From the NCBI GenBank assembly GCA_900318375.1, contig ONKG01000022.1:1-35501 (forward strand): a DNA stretch of 35,501 bases, in the 5' to 3' direction. Shown piece after piece: positions 18,962-27,459 of the stretch (positions within the stretch are counted from its first letter, which is position 1; the number at the start of each line of letters is the position of its first letter). A model generated the notes under the pieces. The model saw only the letters and a program-made list of their open reading frames with translations, did no database searches and was not told where the DNA came from. Made by a program: the position numbers and the translations under genes. This DNA is from an uncultured Lachnospiraceae bacterium (lineage in GTDB: Bacteria; Bacillota; Clostridia; Lachnospirales; Lachnospiraceae).

Positions 18962-20245
18962 TTATTTGACAGTGAAATATTTCTCGGGTACTTCAACATC
19001 GGTCGCTCCCATGTAATGTCCGGGATCGCCCATGATATAAGTATCCTGATAGATCAGGAACGTATTGTCTGCCTTAACACCTGTATCAACATTGGTGTAG
19101 TTGGAGCCGTTCCACTCCGCGCCGGGAGAGAATACGCCGTAAGCATCGGAGATCGCGTCGATATCGCAGAGCTCGCTCTTGCCGAGGATGACGTTTCTTG
19201 CATGCTCTGCAAGGCCTGCGGAAACAGTGTAGCCATAGGAATATGCCCATGTGCCGAAACGGCCTGCGCCGCCTTTCTCGACAACAGCTGCCTCAACCTT
19301 GGACAGGATCTTCTGGAAGTCGCCCGCTTCCTCGGTCAGGTCAAGACCGAGAGCTCCGGGATAGCCCATCAGAGGAGAAGGAAGGTCAGCTTCGATGAAA
19401 TAGCCGCCGCACTCGAGCAGCTTCTTGAGCAGAGGCTCTGTGTGGGCATCGTTGGTGCAGAAATATGCGGAGTTGGTGCCGTATTTCTCAATCCACTCCG
19501 GAACATGCTCAAGGATGTAGGCCTGGGCGCCGGGAACACCGACATCAGTGGTCGGGTCGGGAGCTGTCTCCATCTCGAATTTCATGCCGAATTCCTTGCA
19601 TGCTTCTTTCATGACCGCGACACGGCGGCTCATGGTCTCGTAGGACATATGACGAGGGAAGGAGATGTGTACAAAGGTATCACAGCCAAGATCATGTGCT
19701 GTCTTGATCATCAGATAGCCGCGGGCGACAAAGTCGTTGTTGACGACCAGGTCTGCAGCGGAGCCGATCTCGGGAAGGTCCTCGTGGGACTCGCCGGCGA
19801 TGCAGATGATGTCAGGCCTCTTCTCCTTGATCTGACGGAAAGCTTCTGTCGTGCCGGGGATTGCCTGGTTGACGATGATAGCCTTCATCTTGGGATCATC
19901 GGAAAGGTTTACGATGGTCTGGATGGTGGTCTCAAGCTCTTCTGTGAAGTTGTCGGGATAGATTGCCAGAGTGACTTTGTCCTCGCCGTATTTGGCCTGG
20001 AAAGCCTCGGCGCCGCGTCTGTCATCTTCAGACTGGGAGACAGATCCCGTGACGATTCCGATGTGGAAATCTTCGTCAACAGCCTCCGGATTCTTGGCTT
20101 CCGGATTTGCGGCAGCCGAATCCGCGGTTGAAGCCGGCGCAGAGTCTGAACTCTCAATCTTGGCGCCGCCTGAACTGCCGCCGCAGGCCGCAAGGGAAAT
20201 GGCCATAGCCGCAGTGAGGAGAATGCTTAAAATCTTCTTTTTCAT
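18962..20245 (-). CDS. DUF3798-like ABC transporter substrate-binding lipoprotein
   Basis: 427 aa. Signal peptide with lipobox LAAC (Cys 21), then a Ser/Ala linker. The mature part begins with HIGIVTGSVSQSEDDRRGAE, which I recognise as the DUF3798 family, periplasmic-binding-fold proteins of anaerobes whose ligand is not established. Two-lobe features include repeated IIVNQAIPGT and FVHISFPRHMSYE segments. I chose ATG 20245 with GGAGG 5 nt upstream. The TTG at 20257 lies inside that site. It is the first gene of the five-gene importer operon and has its own strong promoter. The following hairpins suggest it is made in excess, as binding proteins usually are. Confidence 0.85.
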   Translation of the reverse strand: MKKKILSILLTAAMAISLAACGGSSGGAKIESSDSAPASTADSAAANPEAKNPEAVDEDFHIGIVTGSVSQSEDDRRGAEAFQAKYGEDKVTLAIYPDNFTEELETTIQTIVNLSDDPKMKAIIVNQAIPGTTEAFRQIKEKRPDIICIAGESHEDLPEIGSAADLVVNNDFVARGYLMIKTAHDLGCDTFVHISFPRHMSYETMSRRVAVMKEACKEFGMKFEMETAPDPTTDVGVPGAQAYILEHVPEWIEKYGTNSAYFCTNDAHTEPLLKKLLECGGYFIEADLPSPLMGYPGALGLDLTEEAGDFQKILSKVEAAVVEKGGAGRFGTWAYSYGYTVSAGLAEHARNVILGKSELCDIDAISDAYGVFSPGAEWNGSNYTNVDTGVKADNTFLIYQDTYIMGDPGHYMGATDVEVPEKYFTVK

Positions 20246-20270
20246 AACTTCCTCCAAAAGAAAAAATGAC

Positions 20271-20296
20271 AGCTATCCGTACTGTTTCGGACAGCT
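20271..20296 (-). promoter_or_regulatory. Leader hairpin before the DUF3798-like gene
   Basis: AGCTATCCG (20271-20279) pairs with CGGACAGCT (20288-20296) with one mismatch, about 20 nt before the ribosome binding site. It may affect translation or mRNA stability. Confidence 0.4.
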
Positions 20297-20373
20297 GCTG
20301 TGTAAATGCAGCTTCCATACACATTTATAACAACCAGAATGCATCATTCATAATGTGTACGGGTTCGCAGTCA

Positions 20374-20402
20374 ATTATACAATCATCAATTGCAAAGGTC
20401 AA
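20374..20402 (-). promoter_or_regulatory. Sigma-A promoter of the DUF3798-type ABC operon
   Basis: On the minus strand TTGACC (20397-20402), 17-bp spacer, TATAAT (20374-20379). Leader of about 120 nt. Confidence 0.85.
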
Positions 20403-20437
20403 CAAATCTACTCCGCGGACAGCAGGCCGATCGCTGT

Positions 20438-20533
20438 ATATATTGGTGAATATTACCTGAAAACAAGGAATCTGTGCGATATTTTTATCATAAAGCACCA
20501 ATATATTGTATAATATACACATTTCTGTGTATA
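20438..20533. repeat. AT-rich inverted repeats upstream of the ABC operon promoter
   Basis: ATATATTGGTG (20438-20448) is a perfect inverted copy of CACCAATATAT (20496-20506). Next to it TATACACA (20514-20521) and TGTGTATA (20526-20533) form a perfect hairpin with loop TTTC. Nothing is encoded here. Both could be regulator binding sites for the operon starting at 20402. Confidence 0.45.
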
Positions 20534-20550
20534 AAAGTATTTTTTGCACA

Positions 20551-20599
20551 GAAAAGCATCCGTTTTTGCAGACAGAACCTGCAGAAACGGATGCTTTTC
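20551..20599. terminator. Bidirectional terminator after STK2
   Basis: 21-bp stem, 20551-20571 with 20579-20599 (core GCATCCG/CGGATGC, one mismatch), 7-nt loop. The arms end in AAAAG/CTTTT so both strands finish in a U-run. It is about 150 nt past the STK2 stop. Confidence 0.8.
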
Positions 20600-20745
20600 G
20601 GGCACAAAATCCGGTGAGGAAAACTGCTTCCGCCGACAGTATTGCCGCATAGAAGAGCAGATAACAAATAACAAATTGCGGGCTGACAGAATAAGCCGGA
20701 ATCGGGCGGACTCATACACCGGACTGCCTCACAGAAGATAATCAG

Positions 20746-22980
20746 TCAATCGTCAATCGTAAAATCTTTTGTGAAGATGCCTGTCCAGGTGCCGATCAGC
20801 TTCCCGTCATCAGAGTAGATATTGACAGTATATTCTCGTTCAAAAAGGCTGTATTCAAAGGTATCGATATTGTACATTGCATCCTCATAGCCGCCCCGGG
20901 AAGTGGGCTCCGGAGAAGTCCAGGAAGCGCGGTCCCCGGTGACACTGTCAATCGTCTCGAACTTGATACAGGTGGATGCGTCGGGCGGCCCCCCGTAAAG
21001 GTAGACCCTGATATGAACAGACTGCTGTGAGCCAATTATAAGATTCACTTCGTTCCGGATATCCACATGCCACTGATACATTGTATTCATCACATCCTGC
21101 GCGCCCGGATATCCGGCATCTGCAAGTCCGGTGATCCAGTCGTATGCCGTATCGTCAGGCCTTTCACGGACAGACTCGCAGTGTTTGTATCTGGCTTCAA
21201 GGAGCTTTGCATCCGCGTCTTCGTATCCCGGGATGAGCGCGTAGGCATCTGCCGCCTTCTTGAATTCCTCATTTTCCATGTGCTGTCCGGCTGTCAGATA
21301 CCGGCACTTCTGCGCCTGCGCGGCGGCATCCCTGTAGTCTCCCAGTTCCTCAAAAATTTCACAGGCAGATACATAGTTTTCCTCTTCGACAAGACTCTCT
21401 GCCTGATGATATTTATTGTCCCTGATTCTTTCATCGAGGAGATTCTGGTTTGCGGAGATTTTTTCCTCAAGATCAGCCTGTGAAGTCTTTTCTGTATCCT
21501 GAAAATCCTGCAGCATGACATACTTCTTTTCCGCGTCTTCATTTTTGCCGTCCCTGCTCTCGGCATCCGCCTGGTCCAGAACAGCCTGGAAGACCCGGTC
21601 AAAGGAGCTGCCGGCGTCTTCAGCCATCTCCTCATCATCGCCGGACATGATCAGCCCATAGAGCTCCAGAGCTCTCCTTGCCTGGGAAACCTCCCCCTTG
21701 TCGTTGAACGACTTCTCCGAGGAAATCGCCTGTTTCATACAGAGCTGCAGGGCATTCACCCATTTTTCCTCCGCGTCCATAGAGCCGGCATCCTTATAGG
21801 AGCGGAGCTTTTCCAGAGCAGTCCTGAATGAATTGCTGTCAAGCAGTCTTTCGATCTCCGCATACTGCCGGATCGTTTCAAGAGCCTGCTGATCGACATT
21901 CCGGTCCGAAAGTACTTTGTAGAACTGCTCTGTCCTCTCGTCGGCCTCGGTATATTCAGCCAGCGCGATCTCCATCGAATCGCGGAAAAGCCGCTGCTCC
22001 TCCTGGCTCATCTTTTCATAGGGGAATTGCAGGAGAAAGCTGTCAATAGCTCCTGCGGGATCGTCCTTATTTTCCGCTGCGGACTGTATTGACGTCAGTC
22101 CCGCGTGCATAGCCTCTCTCCGCCTGCCGGGATAGATTCCGAACCTCCAGACCGCAAGTACACCGCCCAGCAGGATCGCCGCGCACAAGGCCGCAAGAAA
22201 AACGCGCGCTTTCACGCGGTGGCTCTTCTGCCGCGGATCAAAACCGGGGACCAGCTTTTCCATACGGGTATCAAAAGAAGACGGATGTTCCCGTATGCGC
22301 AGGATCTGCTCCCGGATCTGGGCCGCGGAGGAATAACGCTTTTCAGGGTCCATATGCGTGGCACGAGCTACGATCCTTGCTGCGTCCACATTGTCGGGCA
22401 GCATCCTCTCGATCAGTTTCCCGAGTCCGAAAATATCCGTCCGCACGTCTGAAGCCGCAAAGCCGTACTGCTCCGGAGCCGCCACACCGTGGGTTCCCAT
22501 CAGGACGGTGTCCTTTTTTTCTCCGCTCACATAAATCTTCGCCGCGTCATAATCGATGATCTTGACCACGCCGTCTTCCGTCAGCATGACATTGGAAGCC
22601 TTCAGATCCCGGTGGATGATGGGGGGCTCCGCATTGTGCAGATAAGAAAGGCCGTCACACAGTTCGGTCAGAATACGGATGCGCTCCCCGAAGGAAACCG
22701 GCTCTTTCTCATCACCAAGTATTTCCTCTAATGTTCTGCCTTGTACCAGTTCTTCAATGACGATCAGCGTGTCCCCATCCTCCCGGATGGATTCGACTCT
22801 CGGAACATAGCGGCTCTTGTGATCCTTCAGATATGCAAAAACCTGCAGATTGAAGACCTTGAGCTCTTTTCTGTAAAACAATTTTCCCGTCGGGACATCC
22901 CTGACGATGGACTTTCCGTCCCCCAGTTCCTGTATCTCTTCGTATAATGCCTGCTCACACAGCTTTTCCAGTTCCGTCAT
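20746..22980 (-). CDS. Membrane Ser/Thr protein kinase with TPR-like extracellular region (STK2)
   Basis: 744 aa. Kinase domain at about residues 13-230: conserved Lys 38 (YRKEL), catalytic loop HRDLKASN (123-130), metal-binding DYD (143-145) in place of DFG, then APEQYG (168-173). The glycine-rich loop is weak. The domain is compact and stops short of a classic full C-lobe. A membrane helix (about 260-278) leads to about 460 extracellular residues with repeated helical units (for example EEENYVSACEIFEELGDY) of TPR type, and a beta-rich final 90 residues. ATG 22980 has GGAG 8 nt upstream. A longer frame to 23163 would run into the leader and promoter. It is divergent from the tandem HTH genes, which is the basis for suggesting they work together. 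Confidence 0.87.
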   Translation of the reverse strand: MTELEKLCEQALYEEIQELGDGKSIVRDVPTGKLFYRKELKVFNLQVFAYLKDHKSRYVPRVESIREDGDTLIVIEELVQGRTLEEILGDEKEPVSFGERIRILTELCDGLSYLHNAEPPIIHRDLKASNVMLTEDGVVKIIDYDAAKIYVSGEKKDTVLMGTHGVAAPEQYGFAASDVRTDIFGLGKLIERMLPDNVDAARIVARATHMDPEKRYSSAAQIREQILRIREHPSSFDTRMEKLVPGFDPRQKSHRVKARVFLAALCAAILLGGVLAVWRFGIYPGRRREAMHAGLTSIQSAAENKDDPAGAIDSFLLQFPYEKMSQEEQRLFRDSMEIALAEYTEADERTEQFYKVLSDRNVDQQALETIRQYAEIERLLDSNSFRTALEKLRSYKDAGSMDAEEKWVNALQLCMKQAISSEKSFNDKGEVSQARRALELYGLIMSGDDEEMAEDAGSSFDRVFQAVLDQADAESRDGKNEDAEKKYVMLQDFQDTEKTSQADLEEKISANQNLLDERIRDNKYHQAESLVEEENYVSACEIFEELGDYRDAAAQAQKCRYLTAGQHMENEEFKKAADAYALIPGYEDADAKLLEARYKHCESVRERPDDTAYDWITGLADAGYPGAQDVMNTMYQWHVDIRNEVNLIIGSQQSVHIRVYLYGGPPDASTCIKFETIDSVTGDRASWTSPEPTSRGGYEDAMYNIDTFEYSLFEREYTVNIYSDDGKLIGTWTGIFTKDFTIDD

Positions 22981-23121
22981 ATTATTTTCTCCAGCAGTTC
23001 CAGGGTAAAAATGCAGACGTGATCTTTCACGCCGAAAATGCCCGTCCGTCCGACTATGCCGCTCAGCGGAGCAGCAGCACAGGGAGAAATATTTGAAGGC
23101 GATTTCTCCTATGAAAACCGC

Positions 23122-23153
23122 GGATGTTTTGCATTCTTGCGGCGCAAACATCC
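23122..23153 (-). promoter_or_regulatory. Leader hairpin of STK2
   Basis: GGATGTTT (23122-23129) pairs with AAACATCC (23146-23153) close to the predicted start of the STK2 transcript. Nothing else was found in this 185-nt leader. Confidence 0.4.
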
Positions 23154-23167
23154 TGCTATACATATTT

Positions 23168-23197
23168 ATTATAATATTGAACCGGCTCCGGTAACAA
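23168..23197 (-). promoter_or_regulatory. Predicted promoter of STK2
   Basis: On the minus strand TTGTTA (23192-23197), 18-bp spacer, TATAAT (23168-23173). Confidence 0.6.
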
Positions 23198-23302
23198 GCC
23201 TAAGAGCTTCTGGGGCAGATCATAATTGATTCCTCCTTTGAAACGAAATAACAGAAAAAATATAAGTATCTTTTTGAACTCTGTGCTTATTCTATCGATT
23301 AG

Positions 23303-23343
23303 AAAGTCTCATTTGGTGGGCTGACAGCCCACAGCCGGAAGGG
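23303..23343. repeat. Dispersed hairpin repeat, copy B, upstream of the HTH genes
   Basis: GTGGGCT (23316-23322), GAC, AGCCCAC (23326-23332), with flanks AAGTCTCATTTG and GCCGGAAGGGA like those at 13972-14010. It lies directly upstream of the TATAAT for HTH1 and may be its operator. Confidence 0.6.
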
Positions 23344-23353
23344 AAAAAACATT

Positions 23354-23359
23354 TATAAT
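23354..23359 (+). promoter_or_regulatory. Likely -10 element for the HTH pair
   Basis: Perfect TATAAT about 80 nt before the HTH1 start. No recognisable -35 at 16-18 bp, where the repeat flank lies, so activation by a bound factor is possible. Confidence 0.45.
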
Positions 23360-23437
23360 GGCATGGAACAGTTGTAAAATTATCGTTACAAGTCACCCCC
23401 GGTCAGGCTGTTGTAAAGGAAGGGAGGTCCGGACAGC

Positions 23438-23872
23438 ATGGAGGAGTCCACAACAATCAATCTTGCAAAAATACTGTCAAATATTGATTCCACCAACGAA
23501 ATGGAGCAATACATGGAAATCCCGGAAGTTGCGGACAGCTTTCAGAACTTCCCGGATTATTTCCGGTCCTTGGAGGCCGTGCAGGAGATGGACAGCGGGG
23601 AGCTGATCCGCAACAGCGGTCTGGAGCGGTCCTACTACTACCAGGTGATGAAGGGAACGCGAAACCCCGGCCGGGATAAAGTGCTCCGCCTCTGTCTTGC
23701 CGCCGGTCTGAATCTAAAGGAGACGACCCGCGCTCTGGAATTGAGCGGAAACGCGGTCCTATACCCCCGGAACCGCCGCGATATCATCCTCACCGTTGCT
23801 GTCAACCAGATGGCAGATGTCGATGATACCAACCTCCTTCTGTTCAAGTATGGTGAAAAACCCTTGGGCTGA
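23438..23872 (+). CDS. Helix-turn-helix protein, first of two tandem paralogues (HTH1)
   Basis: 144 aa, soluble, no membrane segment. The central region about residues 52-105 (DSGELIRNSGLERSYYYQVM, then KGTRNPGRDKVLRLCLAAGL) reads as an XRE-like helix-turn-helix: helix, turn SGLERS, recognition helix with YYYQVM. A conserved segment follows (TTRALELSGNAVLYPRNRRD) and an end with a GExPL motif. ATG 23438 has AAGGGAGG 11 nt upstream. Its paralogue follows 96 nt downstream. Proteins of this kind occur near Ser/Thr kinases in Clostridia from my memory. Ser and Tyr residues in the recognition helix could be targets, which is speculation. Confidence 0.82.
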   Translation: MEESTTINLAKILSNIDSTNEMEQYMEIPEVADSFQNFPDYFRSLEAVQEMDSGELIRNSGLERSYYYQVMKGTRNPGRDKVLRLCLAAGLNLKETTRALELSGNAVLYPRNRRDIILTVAVNQMADVDDTNLLLFKYGEKPLG

Positions 23873-23968
23873 GTCTTTTTAAAGGCCCGGAACTAAGGTA
23901 AAATGGTATGTGCGAAACAGACTATTTCCTTAAGGGCAAAAAACTCAGGTTCACGGAGACAATAACCT

Positions 23969-24403
23969 ATGGATGAATCCACCACCAGACAGCTATCCGA
24001 TATCCTCTCCCGGATCGACTCAACCCGCGGGATGGATCAATATATGGAAATACCCAAAGTCGCAGAATCCTGTCAAAGTTTTCGGCAGTATTTTCATTCT
24101 CTGCCGGTTGTACAGAATATGGACAGCGGGGACCTGATCCAAAAGAGCGGTCTGGAGAGATCCTACTACTACCAGGTGATGAAAGGGACGCGCCGTCCCG
24201 GCCGCGACAAAGTACTTCGTCTTTGTCTGGGTGCCGGGCTCACTCTCAGGCAGACGACCCGTGCCCTGGAACTGAGCGGCAATGCTGTGCTCTATCCGCG
24301 CAGCCGGCGTGATATCATTCTCACCGTTGCGATCAATCAAAAAGCCGGTGTGGACGATGCCAATATCCTCCTCTTCAACTACGGGGAAGATCCGCTCTCT
24401 TAA
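23969..24403 (+). CDS. Helix-turn-helix protein, second tandem paralogue (HTH2)
   Basis: 144 aa, same length as HTH1 and alignable without gaps, roughly 70 percent identical by eye. The helix-turn-helix core and the NAVLYPRSRRD segment are almost identical, while the first 50 residues vary. ATG 23969 has GGAG 10 nt upstream. The 96-nt gap between the genes has no clear terminator or full promoter, so both are probably on one transcript. Conservation of both copies, with the DNA-reading helix unchanged, suggests they bind the same site and differ in input through the N-terminus. This is inference. Confidence 0.82.
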   Translation: MDESTTRQLSDILSRIDSTRGMDQYMEIPKVAESCQSFRQYFHSLPVVQNMDSGDLIQKSGLERSYYYQVMKGTRRPGRDKVLRLCLGAGLTLRQTTRALELSGNAVLYPRSRRDIILTVAINQKAGVDDANILLFNYGEDPLS

Positions 24404-24461
24404 GCCGCTTCTGTTATGCTGCTCAGCTGTATACAGTTTCGAGAATAGAGAAAAGGCGGCA

Positions 24462-24486
24462 ATATGAACTGCCGTACAGTTCATAT
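24462..24486. repeat. Perfect palindrome downstream of HTH2
   Basis: ATATGAACTG (24462-24471) and CAGTTCATAT (24477-24486) with a 5-nt centre. There is no following U-run, so it is an operator or mRNA hairpin rather than a terminator. Confidence 0.55.
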
Positions 24487-24541
24487 GCGCCCTCTGCCCC
24501 CCGGCCGTCCGGCGATCGATAGCTCAGGGCGGCTCTGCGAT

Positions 24542-24595
24542 AAAAAAAAGGACGCCTGCGGGAGATCGTTTTTTCTCCCGCAGGCGTCTTTATTT
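24542..24595. terminator. Bidirectional terminator between HTH2 and the CapA-type gene
   Basis: Perfect 15-bp stem GACGCCTGCGGGAGA (24551-24565) with its complement at 24574-24588, A-run before and T-rich sequence after. Confidence 0.92.
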
Positions 24596-24598
24596 CCA

Positions 24599-26188
24599 TT
24601 ATGGCAGTTCCAGATATTCTGTCCCGACAACTTCTGTCAGCATTTCTCTGACATAATCATAATCAAACTGAGTAAAACCGAACATAGTGCGCATGCCATG
24701 GGCAAGGGCCTGCTCCTGTGAATAATCGCGATAGAGGACCGTGTGATCCTCTGCGTAATCCTCCCCGTAATCGGAGAGGATCGGAATCAGAGAGGGATTC
24801 TCAACAGTAAGACCGTCCTCTGTAAAGCGAAAGGTACAGGAAAGGACAAGACCGATCATGGCGTCCGGATTCGGCATGGAATTCTGCGCGCAGATAAAGT
24901 TACCCAGCGAATAGGCACAGAAGACTTTTCTGCCGTCCGATGCCGTCAGCATCTCCGCCCCCTGGACTACATGAGGATGTCCTCCTATTATCAGGTCCGC
25001 GCCCATGTCCGCCACGCGCTGTGCAAGCTCCCGCTGTTCCTCTGTCTCGCAATGACTGTATTCTTCACCCCAGTGGAGGCTCACGATCACGGCATCCGCC
25101 TGCTCATGTGCAAGCTGGATCTGATAAGCCATCAGCCCCTCCTCATCCAGATAGATCACATGGCCGGCTGCCCCGTCAGGCGTAGGAATATCGTTCGTAC
25201 CGTAAGTATAAGTGAGGAAGGCGAGCTTCTTGCCTTTGCAGGTCAGAATCGGAATATCATATTCCGTCCCGTACTCCCACAATCCGGTACAGCAGATGCC
25301 TTCCGCACTGTCTGCACCGGCTTTGCCCTCAGCCTCTTCTGCCTCTTCTGCTCTGTCCGTGCCTGTCCTGTCATGCACTTCTCCTGTACTGTCCGTGCCC
25401 GCTTTGTCATCTCCGTCCGCTGCAGAAACCTGGTCATCTGCCTCTTTTTGTGCTGCAGAAGCTTCTTCCTTCATTGTATCCCAGAATGCGAGGGATTCTC
25501 CGATCCCATAAGCTCCCTGATCGTAAGTGTGGTTGCTTGCCAGGCTGAACACGTTCCAGCCCGCATCGATCAGGGCCCGTCCGCTGTCTCCGGGAGTGGA
25601 GAATGTCGGATAGCCAGAAGGTTCAAGCGTATCCGTCATCAGGGTCTCGATATCGATCCAGTTGACATCATGTTCCTGTATAAAAGGGGCCATCTTCTCA
25701 TAACACAGAGAAAAATCATAAGCCTTCTCCCCGTCTTTTTCAGCGGCTCTCTCCGCCGCCTGCCCGTACAGTACCTCGTTGATCAGGTTGTCGCCGACCG
25801 CTGTGAAGGTGATCTCTGTGACCCCGTCCTCTTCCGCCTCATTTCCGGAATCTTCACTTTTTCCTCCGGGGTTTGATGCGTCATGGCCGGAATTATCTAT
25901 TTCCCCTTCAGTTCCCTCTGTCTGCTTCTGCCTGGCCTGCTCACCGTCCGCGGCAGATTCCGCCGCTTTTCCTGTTTCGTCGGCTGCCGCCTTGTCCGTC
26001 AAAGCATCTGCCGTTTCTGCTGCCGCAGCGTTTTCCTGCGTTTGTCCGTTTCCGGCTGCCGCGGTATTCTGTCCGGCCTGCCCGTTTCCGACTGCCGCAT
26101 TCGTGCATCCCGCTGTCAGGCAAAGAGCCAGCAGTGCTGCCGCAAGGAACCTGAATTGTCCCCGGCAGGTTCTTATATGATCAAACAA
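24599..26188 (-). CDS. CapA-family lipoprotein (poly-gamma-glutamate synthesis type metallophosphatase fold)
   Basis: 529 aa. I chose a TTG start at 26188: AAAGGAGA lies 7 nt upstream and it yields a normal lipoprotein signal (lipobox LTAGC, Cys 28). An ATG at 26230 lacks such a site. A long Ala/Glu/Gly linker (about 29-120) precedes the CapA domain, which shows FTAVGDNLI (about 128-136), DIETLMTD (about 179-186), SNHTYDQG (about 218-225), LHWGEEY and GGHPHVVQ. CapA proteins have a calcineurin-like phosphoesterase fold and act outside the membrane. In poly-gamma-glutamate operons they help polymer export. No capB or capC homologue is nearby, so this one has another role. A low-complexity Ala/Asp/Glu insert of about 57 residues (about 241-297) interrupts the domain. 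It follows the DUF362 gene by 34 nt. Confidence 0.88.
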   Translation of the reverse strand: MFDHIRTCRGQFRFLAAALLALCLTAGCTNAAVGNGQAGQNTAAAGNGQTQENAAAAETADALTDKAAADETGKAAESAADGEQARQKQTEGTEGEIDNSGHDASNPGGKSEDSGNEAEEDGVTEITFTAVGDNLINEVLYGQAAERAAEKDGEKAYDFSLCYEKMAPFIQEHDVNWIDIETLMTDTLEPSGYPTFSTPGDSGRALIDAGWNVFSLASNHTYDQGAYGIGESLAFWDTMKEEASAAQKEADDQVSAADGDDKAGTDSTGEVHDRTGTDRAEEAEEAEGKAGADSAEGICCTGLWEYGTEYDIPILTCKGKKLAFLTYTYGTNDIPTPDGAAGHVIYLDEEGLMAYQIQLAHEQADAVIVSLHWGEEYSHCETEEQRELAQRVADMGADLIIGGHPHVVQGAEMLTASDGRKVFCAYSLGNFICAQNSMPNPDAMIGLVLSCTFRFTEDGLTVENPSLIPILSDYGEDYAEDHTVLYRDYSQEQALAHGMRTMFGFTQFDYDYVREMLTEVVGTEYLELP

Positions 26189-26222
26189 TGATTGTCTCCT
26201 TTTTCCAGCATTCTCCCGTACA

Positions 26223-27359
26223 TCATGCATGTGCAAGGATGTACTTTTTCAATTCCTCATAAATCTTCTCCGGCTCAGGAGGGCATCCCATGATACAGGT
26301 ATCGAAATCCTTCGTGCAGCGTCCGATGCCGAGACGCCCTGTCTTCCCCTGCATTCCCTGGCCGATGGCGATCCTGTCGTGAAGCTTGTCCAGAAGCCCC
26401 TCCTCCCGCAGCAGGTTCAGGGCGTGGACAAGATTTCCGTAGCAGGCGCTGCAGGAGTCAACTTCCTCGACAGCATAGGATACCTCCAGGATGCGGTTGC
26501 GGCGGGGGAGGTCCTCCTCCTCGCTCTCCCCGTTCAGGAGAATGATCTCCGCCCCGGAAAGATCTGCCGTGCCTGCTCCCAGTTTTTCCGCAAGGCGGAC
26601 ATAAGGAACCTCATCGACTTCGTACTGCATCAGATGACATGCATAACTGTCCACAAGAACCGGATCTGCTGCCGCCATGACGCAGTTGCGCACGACAGGA
26701 TTCCCGCCCTCCTCGAAGTCAAGGTCACCGCAGATATGATCGACAACAATGAAATCCTGATGGATTCCCTTCTGCAGGTGCGCGATGGGCTTGTGCAGGC
26801 CCATACGGTGGAAACGGCTCTTCTCCTTGTTGGGGAGCAGGCCCTTCATATTTTTCAGGGCGCAGGTCATCTTTGTCTGACAATGTCCCTTCATGACCGG
26901 CACATTGATCAAAAAATCGATCCTGTCGACGACATTTGTGATCTGCAGCTTCATGCCGGCACAGTCGACTTCATGCCATTTTTCCTTCTGCGTGTCGACC
27001 AGCGGCACACCGTATTCTTTTGAGAGCGTATTATAACCGCAATAATCAAAAGCCAGGGCAGTGCGGTCACCCACCCAGGAGCCTTCGGCCACGATAATGT
27101 CTTTAAAATCCCTCTCCTGCAGATACTCTATGATACCGGCGACAACCTCAGTGTGGGTCGTAGCGCCGAACTGGGCAGGGGAAGCTACGACAAGGTTTGG
27201 CTTAATACCGATCCTGGCCTTCTTGTCCCCGATCCTTCCGGCAAGATCTGCCGCCGCCAGGATTTTTTTTGTCATCTCCTTGTAATCTGTGCCGTAAATC
27301 TTCCAGATCCTGTTGTCACTGCCGGGATTCTTCCTGTTTTTTTCATGATTCTGATTCAT
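26223..27359 (-). CDS. DUF362 domain protein
   Basis: 378 aa. The DUF362 segment spans most of the protein (IGIKPNLVV, HTEVVAGIIEYL, DFLINVPVMKGHCQTKMTCALKN split over about 50-185). DUF362 proteins are often tied to iron-sulfur or redox functions. Cysteines cluster near the C-terminus (CSACYGN around 301-307, and C-6-C-3-CPP around 347-360), a plausible metal or cluster site but without a standard ferredoxin CxxCxxCxxxCP motif. ATG 27359 has CGGAGG 8 nt upstream. It is transcribed with the CapA-type gene from a promoter at 27506-27534, after a structured 140-nt leader. The exact reaction is unknown. Confidence 0.85.
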   Translation of the reverse strand: MNQNHEKNRKNPGSDNRIWKIYGTDYKEMTKKILAAADLAGRIGDKKARIGIKPNLVVASPAQFGATTHTEVVAGIIEYLQERDFKDIIVAEGSWVGDRTALAFDYCGYNTLSKEYGVPLVDTQKEKWHEVDCAGMKLQITNVVDRIDFLINVPVMKGHCQTKMTCALKNMKGLLPNKEKSRFHRMGLHKPIAHLQKGIHQDFIVVDHICGDLDFEEGGNPVVRNCVMAAADPVLVDSYACHLMQYEVDEVPYVRLAEKLGAGTADLSGAEIILLNGESEEEDLPRRNRILEVSYAVEEVDSCSACYGNLVHALNLLREEGLLDKLHDRIAIGQGMQGKTGRLGIGRCTKDFDTCIMGCPPEPEKIYEELKKYILAHA

Positions 27360-27391
27360 ACTCTATCCTCCGTAAATCAATTCCGCACTTG

Positions 27392-27459
27392 TGCCTATGC
27401 CGGAGCGCATCCGTACACAGGCATCGCCAACGGGAAACAGCCAGGTCGACTCCTCGTTG
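27392..27459 (-). promoter_or_regulatory. Structured leader upstream of the DUF362 gene
   Basis: Two stem-loops in the leader. 27392-27422 pairs GCCTATG with CACAGGC (one G-U) and encloses a CGGA/TCCG helix. 27428-27459 pairs CAACG with CGTTG. It does not match a riboswitch class I know, and no terminator stem is visible. Confidence 0.4.

Noticed and set aside
22981-23163. A 61-residue N-terminal extension of STK2
   Set aside because: It has no ribosome site, overlaps the leader hairpin, and the shorter start gives a natural kinase N-terminus.
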